A stretch of DNA of 64,000 bases from Brasenia schreberi (GCA_036023115.1 JAYKKT010000079.1:8107501-8171500), one strand, 5' to 3'. Positions 48,726 through 60,660 are shown, counted from the first letter of the stretch. Program-made: numbers and translations. Notes: a model not told the origin generated them from the letters alone.

Positions 48726-50520
48726 TGTAAACACCCCAAAATCCCACGATTTTCTAAAATATACCTGGTTTTGCAAAAGCAGCTCCAAAGGGCTATTTTG
48801 AGTCTGGAAACCCAGGAGCCTTCCAGGCAACCCTGTACATATGTCAAAACCACATATGTTTTAAAATATATACATACAATCTTTAAAAACCTTAAAAAGG
48901 TATTTTGAAACCTCGAAAAGCAACTTGGCCTGATGAAAGCAGGACCGAAGAAGCAAAAGAGAGCCTAGACTCGGAGCATATGTCAAGCCCGGCACATCAA
49001 CTCTCGTATTAGAATCATCCCCAAAATCTCGGACATCCAAGCCCCTGTTATCAACAAATTTGTCAAAATGATCTCCGGAAGGTGAGAAGAAGAGCGGACG
49101 ACAATGTTGGCGAAGACCCAATGCAAGACGGAGTACTGATGCTCTTAGGACCCACACAAACCGTCCATTTCGAAATAACATGAAGGAGTCAGAAAATCAG
49201 ATTTGGGCCGGATCTAGACCATATATATCCAGATCTAGACCCAAATATGCAGTTGGATTTGGATTTGGATTTGGATCCAAAGATCCAATCCAATATCCAC
49301 ATCCATGGCCCACATCACCTTCTCATAAATGGAGGTGGGGCTCACAAAGAATTCACGTGAAAAGCTTGGGTAGAAAGAGAATGGGATGATAAAGTATGAG
49401 TGAGAAAGTTGGTGGGCTTGACTTTTAGTCAAGTTTGGGTTAATCATGTGGGTTTAGCCTAAGAGTGTAGGATTAAGCTTGTATGCACCTACACCTAACC
49501 TGGGGCTGCACCAACATGAACCTGACTGCAACTAGGTCTATGGATCGATGCCAAGGGGATGCTTCTAAAACCTAGCCCTAAGCTAACCCACCTCACCTAG
49601 CCACTCCCCCCTAAACCTGACCTAATCCTAGCCGTCCCCATCCAAAACCACCCTAACCATACCTAGCCGACCTCACCTAGCTCACCCCACCTAACTAGAC
49701 CACCTAGACCCTAGTTAGACTAAACCTAATCTCACCTAATTAGGCCCTAACCCTTAATTCTCAGCCACCCTAACCGACCTACCCTAAACCACCATACCAC
49801 TCCCCCCTAGCCAACCTACCCAAACTACCCCACCAGCCCACCATATCCTAAATATTTATCCCATACCACCTTACCAACCGACCCCAGCCCATGCCTATAA
49901 AAAACCCCCCTTTGGGGCGGGTTTGGGATCCCCTCTCTCTCCTCTCACCTGCCCTCTCTTCCACTCCATCTCACTTTATCCTTCCCCCAGCTGCGCCACC
50001 TCCACCGCCACTCCACCCGACTGCACTTCCACTCGGTTGCCACCTACACATCCCACCCGACTGCACACTTCCACCCGCCTGCCACCTTCTTCCAACTGCC
50101 ACCTCCGGCCATCACCTCCTCCACCACACCCGGTTAGTACCCCCATCTCAGCCCCATCTAACCTATCTTCCTCTCCCCTTCTTACCCAGCCACACATTCC
50201 ATCACTCGCCACTGCTACATCCTAGCCATCTTCCTTACACCCGGCCACTTCATACCCTACATCCCCACCTTTCCTTAGCCATCCACTTCTCAGCCCCTAG
50301 CTAAACCTTCGCCCTTAACCTGCCACCACCTAGCTAAGACCCTAACCTACCACAACCCCACCTAACATCCCCACTTGATGCACCTAACACCCGGCCTTCA
50401 TTAAGACACTTCATTCGGCTAAGACCCTACTTGCTGCCCGCACGCACCCAAGGAGCTCCCCTTCGGTTGCCCAAGGCGACTCACTAGGCCAAAGCCAAGC
50501 AAGTCACACCCGGACCAGCT
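48726..50520 (+). mobile_element. Tat LTR, forward, truncated at its 3' side
   Basis: Begins TGTAAACACCCC directly after the polypurine tract. It carries an ATAAAT-type TATA remnant near 49325, a G-box at 49353-49358, the GCACCAACATGA phrase at 49509, and a long C-rich, CCTAA- and CCACC-rich tract to about 50510. The canonical LTR end (..TCTACA) is absent because the sequence flips to an inverted LTR near 50520. Confidence 0.75.
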
Positions 50521-51551
50521 ATTTGAGAGAGTGGGATTTAAGAGAGTCGGTTGGGGCTAATTTGGGTCGGTTTAGGTGAAAGGGGCTAAGTCTAGGTTAG
50601 GTTTGGGTTAGGTTTAGTGGGCTAGGTTAGGGTTACGTTGAGAGACCTACCTCTTAGAGCCAAGTCCACCTTGTGTAGCCCATTGATCCACACCTTGATC
50701 CACACCCATTTGCATGTTGGTGCAGCCCTTTGGTTCGGTCTAGGTCTATAAAAGGCTTGAACCCTTTTCCTTGATAAAGCCCACATGGCTAGCCCACTTG
50801 AAAATATCAAGCCCACCATTTTTCTCTCCTACTTTATGCACTCTCTCACCCCAAGCCTCCACTTGAAGTTCACGTGAGATTGTACTCCCCTTCACCTCTA
50901 TTTATAGACAAGGGGTTGGGTCTTGGGTTTGGATTTTGGATTTGGATCTTGAGATCCAAATCTGATCCAAACACTATTTGGGTCTGGATCTGGATATTTA
51001 TGTCTAGATCCAATCCAAATTTTTGTTTCTTCAGTCCTTTTTGGCGTTTTGAGACGGACGGTTTTTGCGGGCCCTAGCTTTATCAGTGCTCTGTATTGGG
51101 CTGGGTTTTTCCCAACCTTTTTGTCCGATCTCCTTCTCACCTTCTGGACTTCATTTTGTCTGATTTTTAGAATTTCAAGCTTGGGCTTGGATTTCTGATG
51201 ATTTTGTTTGGTGCTTTGGCTTTGTATTTCAAGCTCTAGGGCAGAAGTCTGCTTCTGGCCTGGGTTCTCCTTTTGCTTTTTTATCCTGCTTTCATCAAGC
51301 TAGGCTAAATTTTGGGCTTTTGGACCTGTTTTTGGAGCTGCTTTTTTATCAGGTTCCACTTGTTTGATTTGGTTGTTTACAAAATTGGGACTTGGCCCGA
51401 GTTTAAGAAATCCATACTTCGAAAGGGTTTTTAACAAAAAGTTTAAAGCTTTTTGAACTCTTAGGTTTTCGAAAACTCAAACTTGGTTTTGAAATGGATT
51501 TTCAAACCAGGTGTTTGTTTTAGAAAATTATTTGATTTTGGGGTGTTTATA
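50520..51551 (-). mobile_element. Tat LTR 5' part, inverted
   Basis: On the minus strand it starts TATAAACACCCCAAAATC at 51551, has TATAAATAG near 50900, CACGTG at 50871-50876 followed by GCTTGGGG, and the GCACCAACATG phrase near 50720. This is the same order as the forward LTRs at 48726 and 53012. The arm is about 1.03 kb. Similarity to the adjacent forward LTR is clear but diverged. Confidence 0.75.
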
Positions 51552-51812
51552 CACGCACATGCATACCGACAAAGGATAGCTTGACATTATGAAAAGCATA
51601 TGAAGGCTCGCCACTTCAAAGTGGGAGACCTTGTATTGAAAATCATCCACCATCGTGGCCCACATCCACTTGGAAAGTAGTGGCCCAAGTGGGATGGTCC
51701 CTATGTTGTAAGGGGAACAACCACCAATAATGCATATTGGTTAATCGATGTTGAGGGTAGGAATTTAGCAGACCCTATAAACCCCCAATATTTGAAAAAA
51801 TACCATGTGTAG
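51552..51812 (+). pseudogene. Tat gypsy integrase C-terminus, copy B
   Basis: Reads HAYRQRIA*HYEKHMKARHFK, VGDLVLKI, GPHPLGK, DGPYVV, TTNNAYWLIDVEGRNLADPI and ends KKYHV then TAG. Homologous to 57140-57393. The inverted LTR joins directly to its left side, cutting off the rest of pol. Confidence 0.88.
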
Positions 51813-53011
51813 GGTCTGAGTTAAATACCTTTTGAAAATATTTTGAGGGGATCTCCCTTGAACTTCGTGAAAGAAGGATCAAGGTGGATCGTGTAACCCT
51901 GAATAAGAGAATCAATGCTTGTGAAAAGTGGAGTTTTCAAAAATCAATGGGTTACATTTCAAAAGTCTTCATCTTACAAAGGAAGGCCTTGATCAATATA
52001 GCAAAATATTTTCAAGTAGTACATGCTATTTTAAAATAGGGTGATCCGGGATGAATCGAGTAAACCATTGGGATAAGTCTCTCCCCTCTTCACTTCTCTT
52101 CTCCGAAAGGAAAACTTGGCAAAAAGCAAAAAAAGAGAAAAATCCCTCCCAAAAGTCCCCTTCCAAAGGAAGGCAAAATAGGAAAAAGAAAGAAAATCGT
52201 TCTTCGATTGAAAAAGAAAAGAGGGAAAAACGAAAAGAAAAAATATTCCCAATTGGGAGGCCCTCTATGAAAGAAAAAGAAAGAATTGCCAAAACGCTCA
52301 AAAGAGCAAATTTTTCGTCTCTTTGCCTTAAACCACGGGACGTTTCAGAAGGGACCGTTGTAACTCTTTCCCCTATCCCTATAATTTATCCCAATGGAAA
52401 AAGGTTCATTTTGGAGAGTCTTAGAGTAAAAATAGGATCTGCTTATTTGAATCTCATTTTGTTTGAGAATTAGACGTTGTTGGGTAAGGTGTAGAAATTT
52501 TGTAATGTTTCCTGATTTTCTCATAAAACCTTTACTAAAGTAGTGGGTATTAAGACTCAAGTGAAGGGAAACACAAGAAGCTAAAATCCTTACGATTGAA
52601 GCTAAAAGGGTTCTCCTCTTTCGAAAATCAAATTTGGAAAAACCCCGAACATCAAGCAACATGAGACTAGCTTACTTGGGGCAACCGGCCTTCATAAGCC
52701 TCCCAAGTTCGATCATTGCATGATTAGGGTCTCTAGAAAATCATTTTCTCTAGCATATCATCCATGTCACCCACTCATGATCATGCATGCACACAAGGTC
52801 ATCAAACACGTGATCCCAATTAGGACTAGGACCACAACAGGCCAAGTCCCCTTTGGCGTGAATCTCCTCTTACCTATCATAAGGAAAAGGGTTTTTAGAA
52901 AGCTGGAATGATCCCTATTCTCGAGGAAAGATCTAGGGAGAAAGACAAAAGGGGCGTTATCTTCTTTTACATTATCTAAATACGTTTGGATAAATGCCAA
53001 AGAGGGGCATC
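51813..53011 (+). mobile_element. Tat gypsy 3' non-coding region, copy B, with polypurine tract
   Basis: Purine-rich, homologous to 47590-48725 and 57394-58527, ending CCAAAGAGGGGCATC before the LTR. The open frames here (both strands, K/E- or F-rich) come from A/G-rich composition and are not genes. Confidence 0.8.
52333..52360. other. 28-nt nested palindrome, copy B
   Basis: Differs from copy A by two transitions or transversions (TTTC for CTTC, CCGTTG for CCGTGG). Same position relative to the polypurine tract within about 20 bp. Confidence 0.75.
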
Positions 53012-53712
53012 TGTAAACAACCAAAAATGAGAATGTTTTCAACAAACTCCTAGATTTCGAAAACCAACTCCTAGCCTTTTGAACTTATAAAAAACCCCGA
53101 AATTTTGAAGTTTATACCTTTTCAGAAAATCTTTCAAAATAAAGGTTTTCAAACCCAAGCCAAAAACCCCAAGTTTGCAAAGCAGCTCAAACAAATAGGT
53201 GAAAACCTGATCCAAAATCCAGCTCAATATCAGGTCAAAAAAGGAAGGAGAGGCTCAGCCTTTTCGGATTAAAATGAGGCAGAGAATCAAAACTGACATC
53301 CATGTCAAAATTAGAATTTAGCTCCAAAATACAAAAGAAGAAGCCAAGACCCCAATAAAGCCATCAAAGATCAAGCACCAAGCCTATAAAAATGAAAATA
53401 AGAAGTTTGTTGGAAAATCCAAGATTGACCTCATCAAGTGAAAACTCTAAACGCGACCAAACAGACCAAAAACCAAACGACAAAAAGTCCTAAAAGTGAG
53501 AAATTAGCTGGACAAGAGGACTGGGAAAAACCCAGCCTAAAAACGAGTCGCCGAGGAACCGGTACCCGCTCAGAAATCGTTCGTTTCGTGCACCAAAGAA
53601 TGACTCAAAAAGGAAATTTTGGATTGGATCTGAACAAAAAAATCTAAATCTAGGTCCATTTGGAGTTTGGATTGGGTTGGATCCTTGGATCCAAACCCAA
53701 AACCAAGAACCA

Positions 53713-53749
53713 CCCTTGGCCTATAAATAGGGCCAAGGGGGTTCACGTG
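53713..53749 (+). promoter_or_regulatory. LTR core promoter: TATA box in a hairpin loop, then a G-box
   Basis: CCCTTGGCC, loop TATAAATAG, GGCCAAGGG forms a perfect 9-bp stem. CACGTG follows at 53744-53749. The G-box-GCTTGGG spacing is shared with LTRs at 49353 (forward) and 50871 (inverted). Confidence 0.8.
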
Positions 53750-55294
53750 AGTAAAAAGTTTGGCCATTTGAAGCTTGGGGAAAAGGAGGAGAGAGAAGGA
53801 GTGGAGGCTCAAAGTCAACAAAAGGGGCTTGACCAAGCAACAAGGCTTGACCTAGGCTAAGGTGGCTGCACCAACATGATGGCTCAAGTTTGACTATGGT
53901 GGACCAAGGAGGACCGACTCCCCTTTGACCGAACCAGGGCTGCAGCCAAGGTAAGCCTTGACTGAACCCACTTGTTGGCCGACTTTGACTTGGGCTAAAC
54001 TGACCTGCCCTAACCACTCCTTGTTGAACCGAACCCTTGCACTTTGACCTAACCAAACATTGAATCGACTTGAACCCTTGTTACACCAAGGGCCGAACCC
54101 ACCTTGCTCGGTTGGAACCCATTTTGCTGGCTAAGCTGAACCGACCCACCTAGCCCCAACTAAACCATCTCGTGGCTGAACCCTTGTGATGGTCTAGCTC
54201 ACCTGAACCAAACTGTGCTACAACCTTGGCTGCCAACCGAATCAACCACCTTTGGCTGAACCACCATGTGGGCTACATTGACTTTGACCCATGGCTGAAC
54301 CCAGCTGAAGATTAAATTGACTCAACTTGAAAAACTAGGCCCAACTGCATCACTTGAACCTGACTGACTTGACCCACCTTGAAGGCCTTGACTTGTTGGA
54401 CTGAACCTGCCAACCGAGCCATCTTTGACTCACGGCCTTGACTTGGCTGCACCTAACCCATTTGGCCGAACCCATTTTCTACACTCAGCTGGAACCAGTT
54501 TGCTGCCAACCGAACCCCAACTAAACCACGGCTGAACCTATGGGCCAACCTACACTTGATTTGCTGCACCAATTTTGCTACAAAAACTGAACCAATTGGA
54601 CTGCTAGTTGAACCAAACATTGGTGCTGAACTGAATCCGTGAACGAAGACCTTGGCCAGCTGCACCTTGACCGACTGCACATTGACTTGGGCAGCATCAC
54701 CTTGACCGGCCTACACCTACCATGAGCTGACCGGGCCAACTGAGCCAAGCACTTGGCTTTAACTTGGGCAAAACTGAACCAAGTGCTGGCCACGACCAAA
54801 AACTTGGGTTGCATCACTTGGACAACTTGGGGCCAGTCCACTTGAACCAAGTACCGAACCTTTGGGTTGATCTTGAACCGCCAAGGCTCGACACCAAGGA
54901 AGACCGGCACCAAAAGGAGAACTTGACCTAGCTCACGGCTGCGAAAGTGGACTCGAGCGAATCCAACAAGCTGAATCAAGGGCTAAATCGAACGAAAACT
55001 TGTAAGTACAGTTAGTTTCGGTTTTAAACCACTTGTTTCATTAAATTCAATTCGTAACGGGGTTGTATTAATGGAGTGAAGTCTCTCCCCGGGTTATAAT
55101 ATTTGTGCATGAACACGATCACACCCACGAGCACTTGAGCCCTTTCACTCTTATCTGGTGGATGAACACGAATACACCCACGAACACTCGAGCCTTTCAG
55201 CTCTTTACACTCACATGCACTTGAGCCTTTCCGCTCTCTACCCCAATATACAATTATAAAAATTCTATACTTCGAACCCCATCTTTACTTAAGC

Positions 55295-55835
55295 AAGTAT
55301 ACGTACTTACATTTGGGTAAATTTACTTCGTGAAAGTCATGTGAGTTGTACTTACATTCGGGTAAATTTACTTCGTGAAAGTCGTGTGAGTCGCACTTAT
55401 ATTTGGGTAAATTTACTTCGTGAAAGTCGTGTGAGTTGCACTTAAATTCGGGTGAATTTACTTTCAAGTCATGTGAGTTACATTTAAATTCGAGTGAGTT
55501 TACTTTTGTGAAAGTTGAGTAATCGCATCCACGAGCACTCGAGCCTTTCCGCTCTCTACACTTACGTGCACTCAAGCCTTTTCGCTCTTAAGCTAAACAT
55601 ATATATATATTTAAATTCACGCGAGTTTACTTTTGTGAAAGTAGAGTTGCACTTAAATTTGTGTGACTTTACTTTTGTGAAAGTAGAGTTGCACTTAAAT
55701 TCGTGTGAGTTTACTTTTGTGAAAGTAGAGTTGCACTTAAATTCGTGTGAGTTTACTTTTGTGAAAGTAGAGTTGCACTTCAATTCGTGTGGGTTTACTT
55801 TTGTGAAAGTCGAGTGAGTTGGAATTTCAATTTGG
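55295..55835. repeat. Minisatellite inside a Tat LTR, 45-bp then 42-bp units
   Basis: Units built on GTGAAAGT..AGTTGCACTTAAATTCG(G/T)GT(G)A(A/G)TTTACTT repeat about four times with about 45-bp period (55300-55500) and about five times with 42-bp period (55615-55835). Both periods are multiples of three, which keeps repetitive frames open on both strands; these are not genes. Confidence 0.92.
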
Positions 55836-56459
55836 GTGAGTTCGCATCATCGCTCTAGAAAACCCAAAAAGGATTTCTAGTATCCCTACATTCTCTCGTA
55901 TCTTTCAAAGCCCTCGAACAAATCGCTCAAACCACGCTGAAATTAGGCCACACATTTCACACACACATCAGGCCTAAACAGATAAAAACTTACAAGAAAA
56001 ATAGGGACGTCCAGCCCCGTAATAAAAATTGCAAAGAGTGCACGAACCGAATTCATCAAACACTTATCGTTTGAAGTAAATACTTGTTTGAAAAATCAAA
56101 GTTTCTAAGCGCTTAAACTGACCCTTGAGCATCGATTCAAGAAGGTTTAAAGTGAAAAGAGTCCGCTTGCCTACAATCGCCAAAGTTAGAAATTCATTTC
56201 AAAAACCTTTGCTAGTTTGAGTAAGCTAGCTGACACGCTCGCAAAAAACGTAGGCACGAAAAAAGTTCACTTTGAGCTCTATAAACTGAGAGTGAAAATT
56301 TTCATGTTTACACTCGCTTAGCCACAATTGCCAAATAAGTCAGATTTCTAAAACTTTGCTAGTTTTTGGAAACTAGTTGCCACGCTCGCGTATGAAGTAG
56401 TTTTGAAAAGTTTTCTTCAAGTCTCCACATGGGCTTGGAGTGAAATTTTTACATCTACA

Positions 56460-57393
56460 GAAATGTCATCAATGTCAAGTGCATGGACATGCCATTCAAA
56501 TCCCATCGTCCACCTTGCATTCTATTGTGAGCCCATGACCCTTCACCATGTGGGCATTTGACATCATAGGACCCATCTCCCCAATTGCATCAAATGGATA
56601 TTGGTTCATCTTAGGAGCCACCGAATATTTTTCTAAATGGGTTGAAGCTGCTTCCTTGGCTAATGTCCAAGGACAACATATAGTAGCATTCATTAAGAAA
56701 AATATCTTGGCTCGATTTGGAGTTCCAAGAGACCTAGTGTCAGATAATGGCACCCCTTTCAAGAATGAGAAGATGGAAAAGTTATGTAATACCTATGGCA
56801 TAACTCAACACTTCATCGCCCTACTACCCTCAAGAGAATGGCTAAGTCGAAGCCACGAACAAAATTCTCATAAGCATCATTGAGAAAACCATAGAGAATG
56901 ATAGGACATGGCATGAGAAGCTTGATGAAGCTTTATGGGCTTATAGAACTTCCATCCGAACACCCACAAATGTTACACCATTCGAGTTGGTCTATGGTAC
57001 AAATGTCATACTCCCCATTCATATCAAATTGCATTCATTTCATACATCACTTGCACTTGACCTACCCATAGAGACTTTATAACATGCTACAATGGTTGAG
57101 CTTAACCTATTAATTGAGAAGAGGCTCCTTGCCATGGATCATGCACATGCATACCGGCAAAGGATAGCCCGACATTATGAAACACATATGAAGGCTCGCT
57201 ACTTCAAAGTGAGAGACCTTGTATTGAAAATCATCTACCATCATGACCCACATCCACTTAGAAAGTGGCGGCCTAAGCTTGATGGTCCCTATGTTGTAAG
57301 GAGAATAACCACCAATAATGCGTATTGGTTAATCAATGTTGAGGGTAGGAATTTAGCAGACCCTATAAACGCTTGAAAAAATACCATGTGTAG
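56460..57393 (+). pseudogene. Tat gypsy integrase, copy C
   Basis: Begins with CHQCQVHGHAIQIP (end of the HHCC finger), then MWAFDIIGPISPIASNGYWF with the first Asp, KWVEAASLANVQGQH, VSDNGTPFKNEK with the second Asp, a frameshifted QENG*VEATNKIL with Glu, WAYRTSIRTPTNVTPFELVYG, and the C-terminal block HAYRQRIARHYETHMKARYF through NLADPIN, ending KKYHV then TAG at 57391. Protease, RT and RNase H are missing: the LTR at 53012-56459 is joined straight to the finger. Confidence 0.9.
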
Positions 57394-58527
57394 GGTCTAT
57401 TCTTTCGAAAGGATTTTTAAAATAGGTCTCCTTTGAACTTCTTGAAAGAAGGATCAAGATGGATTGTATGGCCTTAAATGAGGGAATCGATGCTTTATGA
57501 AAAGTAGAGTTTTCAAAATCATTTGGTAACATTCCAAAAATCTTTGGCTTACAAAATGAAGCCTAGTTCAAAATAGCAAAATATTTTCAAATGGTAGATG
57601 CCATTAGGAAATGGAATTATCTTGGTTGAATCGAGTAGCCAAAGGGATAAGTTTTCCCCCATTTTACTTCTCTCCCAAAAAGGAAAATTGGCGAAATTCA
57701 AAAAAAAAAGAGAATTCAAAAACTCCTCCAAAAATAGGTCTTCCTTTAAAATAGAAAGAGGAAATACAAAAATTCCTCCGAAAGAGGTCTTCTCTTTGAA
57801 TGAAAAAAAGAAAAAAGAGGGAATACAAAACATCCTCAAAAAGAAAAAAGGGAGGTGCTTCCCGTTGATAGAAAAGAAAAAGTCAAAGCTCAAAAAGAGC
57901 AATTTTCCATCTCTTTGCCTTAAACCACGAGATGCTTCAGAAGGGATCGTAGTAATTCTTTCCCAAATCCCTACAACTTATCCCAATGTTAAAGGTTTAT
58001 CCATGAAAATCCTAAAGTAGGAAATGGAATTTTGAAATGTTTTCCAAAGTTTTCTATAAAACCTCTACTAAGTAGTGAGTATTAAAACCCAAATAAGGGG
58101 AAATATGAAAAATCGAAAGTCCTTTTGATAGAAACTAAAAGGGGTTTCCTTTGAAAACAAATTTTGAAAACCCGAAATGTCAAACAACATGGGATTGTCT
58201 TACTTGGGGCAGCCAAGCTTCATAAGGCTTCTCCTCAAGCTCATCTATCTCATCAATAAGTCTCTAAACCTCACACTTCATTTGCATCACATACCATGCA
58301 TGCATATACCTAAGGTCATCCATGTATGATCATGTTTTAGGACCAGTATTCAGTGTGAGTCAAGTTCCCTTTGGCTAAAATCCCCTCCTCTATAATCTAA
58401 GGAAAGGGTTTGATGAAATGAAGGACAATTTATATTCTCAAGATAATTTGGGAAGTAGATCAAAAAGGGTATTTTTATTCTTTGTTATTATCCAAATGAA
58501 TTTGGATTAATGCCAAAGAGGGGCATC
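57394..58527 (+). mobile_element. Tat gypsy 3' non-coding region, copy C, with polypurine tract
   Basis: Homologous to copies A and B, with A-rich runs at 57697-57860, the palindrome at 57925-57952 and the polypurine tract ending at 58527. Confidence 0.8.
57925..57952. other. 28-nt nested palindrome, copy C
   Basis: CCACGAGATGCTTCAGAAGG and following eight bases; four differences from copy A, all at sites that weaken the outer stem, with the inner CTTC-A-GAAG kept. Confidence 0.7.
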
Positions 58528-60098
58528 TGTAAACACCCTAAATCAATTTTTATTAAAACACTCTCAATTTCGAAATCCAGCTTGTTTTAAAACCTTTGCT
58601 TTAAAATAAAAATTTAAACCTTTGAAATAAAGATTTTAAACTATAAATAGAGGCCAAGGGGGGGAACGAAAAAGATCTAATCTTGAAAGTTTGGAGCATT
58701 GGAGAGTGGCTACATCTTTAGGGATTTTTGTGAGCTTCCTCTAGGGAAGAGTAGAGAGAGGGGAAGAGAGTTTAGAGAGTTAATCAAGGGCTGCAAGTTA
58801 GAGTGTGAGAGTGAGAAAAGAAGAGAGGAGAAAGGGGAAGGTGAGGGTCATGAGTTACCATTAGGAGCCGATATTTGGAGGAGTTCACGTAAGTATTCCT
58901 CCTCCTTTGTTCATCTCTATCTTTTCTCCATATTCAATTCAAAATGGGTTATATTAATGGAGCTTTATCTCCCCCCATAATGTAATAAGAAGTAGATGTG
59001 CTGAAATTTTCAATTCTTGCTTATACACTCTAATTGTTTGTGTTCTTGATTCTACCTCTCTATATGCTATAAACATTCTATATCTCCTAATCCCCTCTAT
59101 GCTTAAGCTAAGATATATATTTCCATTACTTTGGGACGTTATGTTGTTGCAATTTAAATTCGAGTGAGTTTGCATCACGTATGTTCTAAAAACGAAATTC
59201 TAGATTTTAGTATTCCTGCATACATTGATTGATTTATTTTTCATTTCTAAATTGATACTCTAATCATTCTGAAATTTGACACACATTATCTACACACTCA
59301 ATCCCACTTGTAATAAAATTTTGAAAAATTTTAGGGCCATGCAACTACGTATTAAAAGGTGTGTAAGATCAGGAAAAATCCTAAATCATTTTTGTCAAAA
59401 CTGTTTTCCTCCAATAGATCCTAGGTAATCATCTCATAACTGTATCTATAGTTGTCCAAATTCAGTGAAACTTAGTTCATTAGAAAGCTGATATCCATAG
59501 ATTTCTAACAAGATCAAGTGCACTAAAATAAGAGCTCTAAGTACTAAGATACAGACCTATCTTTGGGTCTCTATATTTTTGTGATAGAACAGTTCTGAGT
59601 GTCTGAGTAGAGACACTTTCCCGATTTAATTTTATATTACCACTATCCTAAAATTCAAAACAAAAAGTGTCTTAGAATCATTACATTCCAAGCTGTGTTA
59701 TTTGAAATTTTCAGGATTTGTGGAGATCCTACGTCACCCAAAATTTTTTTAGAACAAGCTCTGAAAACAGAACCAGTTTCTGTTTTGAAGAACTTGTTGA
59801 TTTTCAAACTTGAAACCAAAGTGCATGAATTTGTTCTTGACAACACCTCATTTTCAACTTGGATTTGGAACTTCACCTGTACATTTGAAATCCTCAAAGC
59901 GCTTAGGCTGACCCTTAAGCATCGATTCAAGAAGGTCTAAAACGAAAAGATCTCGCTTAGTCACAAATCGCCAAACAAGTCAGATTTATAAATTTTGCTA
60001 GTTTTTGGAAACTAGCTGGCATGCTCGCACAAGAAGTAGTTTTGAAAAGATTACTTTAAGTCTCTACATAGGCTTGGAGTGAAATTTTTACATCTACA
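58528..60098 (+). mobile_element. Tat LTR, about 1.57 kb
   Basis: Starts TGTAAACACCC and ends TACATCTACA. TATAAATAG lies near 58642 followed by GGCCAAGGG, but the left arm of the TATA hairpin is lost. The terminal 200 bases match the ends of the LTRs at 56100-56459 and 61650-61857. The following 5 bases are accac; no matching 5-mer was identified at the other end of a parent element. Confidence 0.82.
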
Positions 60099-60106
60099 AC
60101 CACCAT

Positions 60107-60660
60107 GTTGCTTTACCTCTACTATATTATCCTTTGAATCTTTGTGAATCACAATAACAACCCATTTCAAGCCTTCTCTTTACTTGATTAAGATAATTCA
60201 AAACTCGTGTTTCTAATATCTCTAGTTTTTTCTTCAACCCATTTTGTCTCCTATAAAAATAAAGCATGAATCATTGTCCTAATTGAAGTATCCTCTGCTA
60301 ATATCTTATGTCCTAATGTTTTATGTTCCAACTTGAATATTATTATCAAGAACTAGTTTTCTTACTCCTTGCATATAGTCGTTTTAAAATATAATGACCC
60401 TCTCTATACTTGGATACTGATCTAGAGAGACTAACTTGTTTACCCATATTGATCTATGATGTAGGAACTCTTTGTAATTGGTACACTATATTCGAGTGAA
60501 GGTGTATAAGCACTTGTTTACTCTTTACTTTAGCCAAGTGTATAAGCATTGCATCTCTGAGAAAGTGCAGTAAATGAAATCCTCATAGGCTCTAGAATCC
60601 ATGATAAATATCTATATATTGGTTATCGAAAGCATAATGTAATGCTTCTCCTTTGATATT
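60107..60660 (-). mobile_element. RTE LINE 5' fragment, decayed
   Basis: Parallels 36640-37200 of the intact-length LINE: ACTAT(C)CTTT(G/A)AATCTTT, CCATTTTGTCTCCTAT, AATATTA(T)TATCAAGAACTAG and a leader-like phrase near 60465-60500. Strongly mutated, with no open frame. Confidence 0.7.

Larger units (their letters stand above)
53012..56459 (+). mobile_element. Tat LTR, about 3.4 kb, with minisatellite
   Basis: Starts TGTAAACAACC after the polypurine tract and ends TTTTTACATCTACA. It contains the hairpin-enclosed TATA box (53713-53739), a G-box (53744-53749), a C-rich tract (53860-55000) and a minisatellite (55295-55835). The last about 150 bp are present twice in diverged form. It is followed directly by integrase coding sequence with no PBS or gag. 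Confidence 0.82.

Noticed and set aside
49610..49840. CCTAA/CCCTAA-rich sequence suggesting interstitial telomere repeat
   Set aside because: The units are irregular (CCTAACC, CCTAGCC, CCACC) and the same tract type occurs in other LTRs of the family, so it is LTR composition.
49891..50304. 137-codon Pro/His-rich open frame and overlapping frames on both strands
   Set aside because: The frame is a by-product of the C-rich tract of a Tat LTR; no start context, domain or codon pattern supports a gene.
52051..52473. Lys/Glu-rich 140-codon frame, and the similar one at 57598-58020
   Set aside because: Both lie in the A/G-rich 3' non-coding region of Tat elements between pol stop and polypurine tract; their similarity reflects element homology, not a gene.
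55515..55817. Repetitive open frames encoding TFVKVELHLN-type repeats on both strands
   Set aside because: Created by the 42-bp minisatellite; a period divisible by three keeps frames open by chance.
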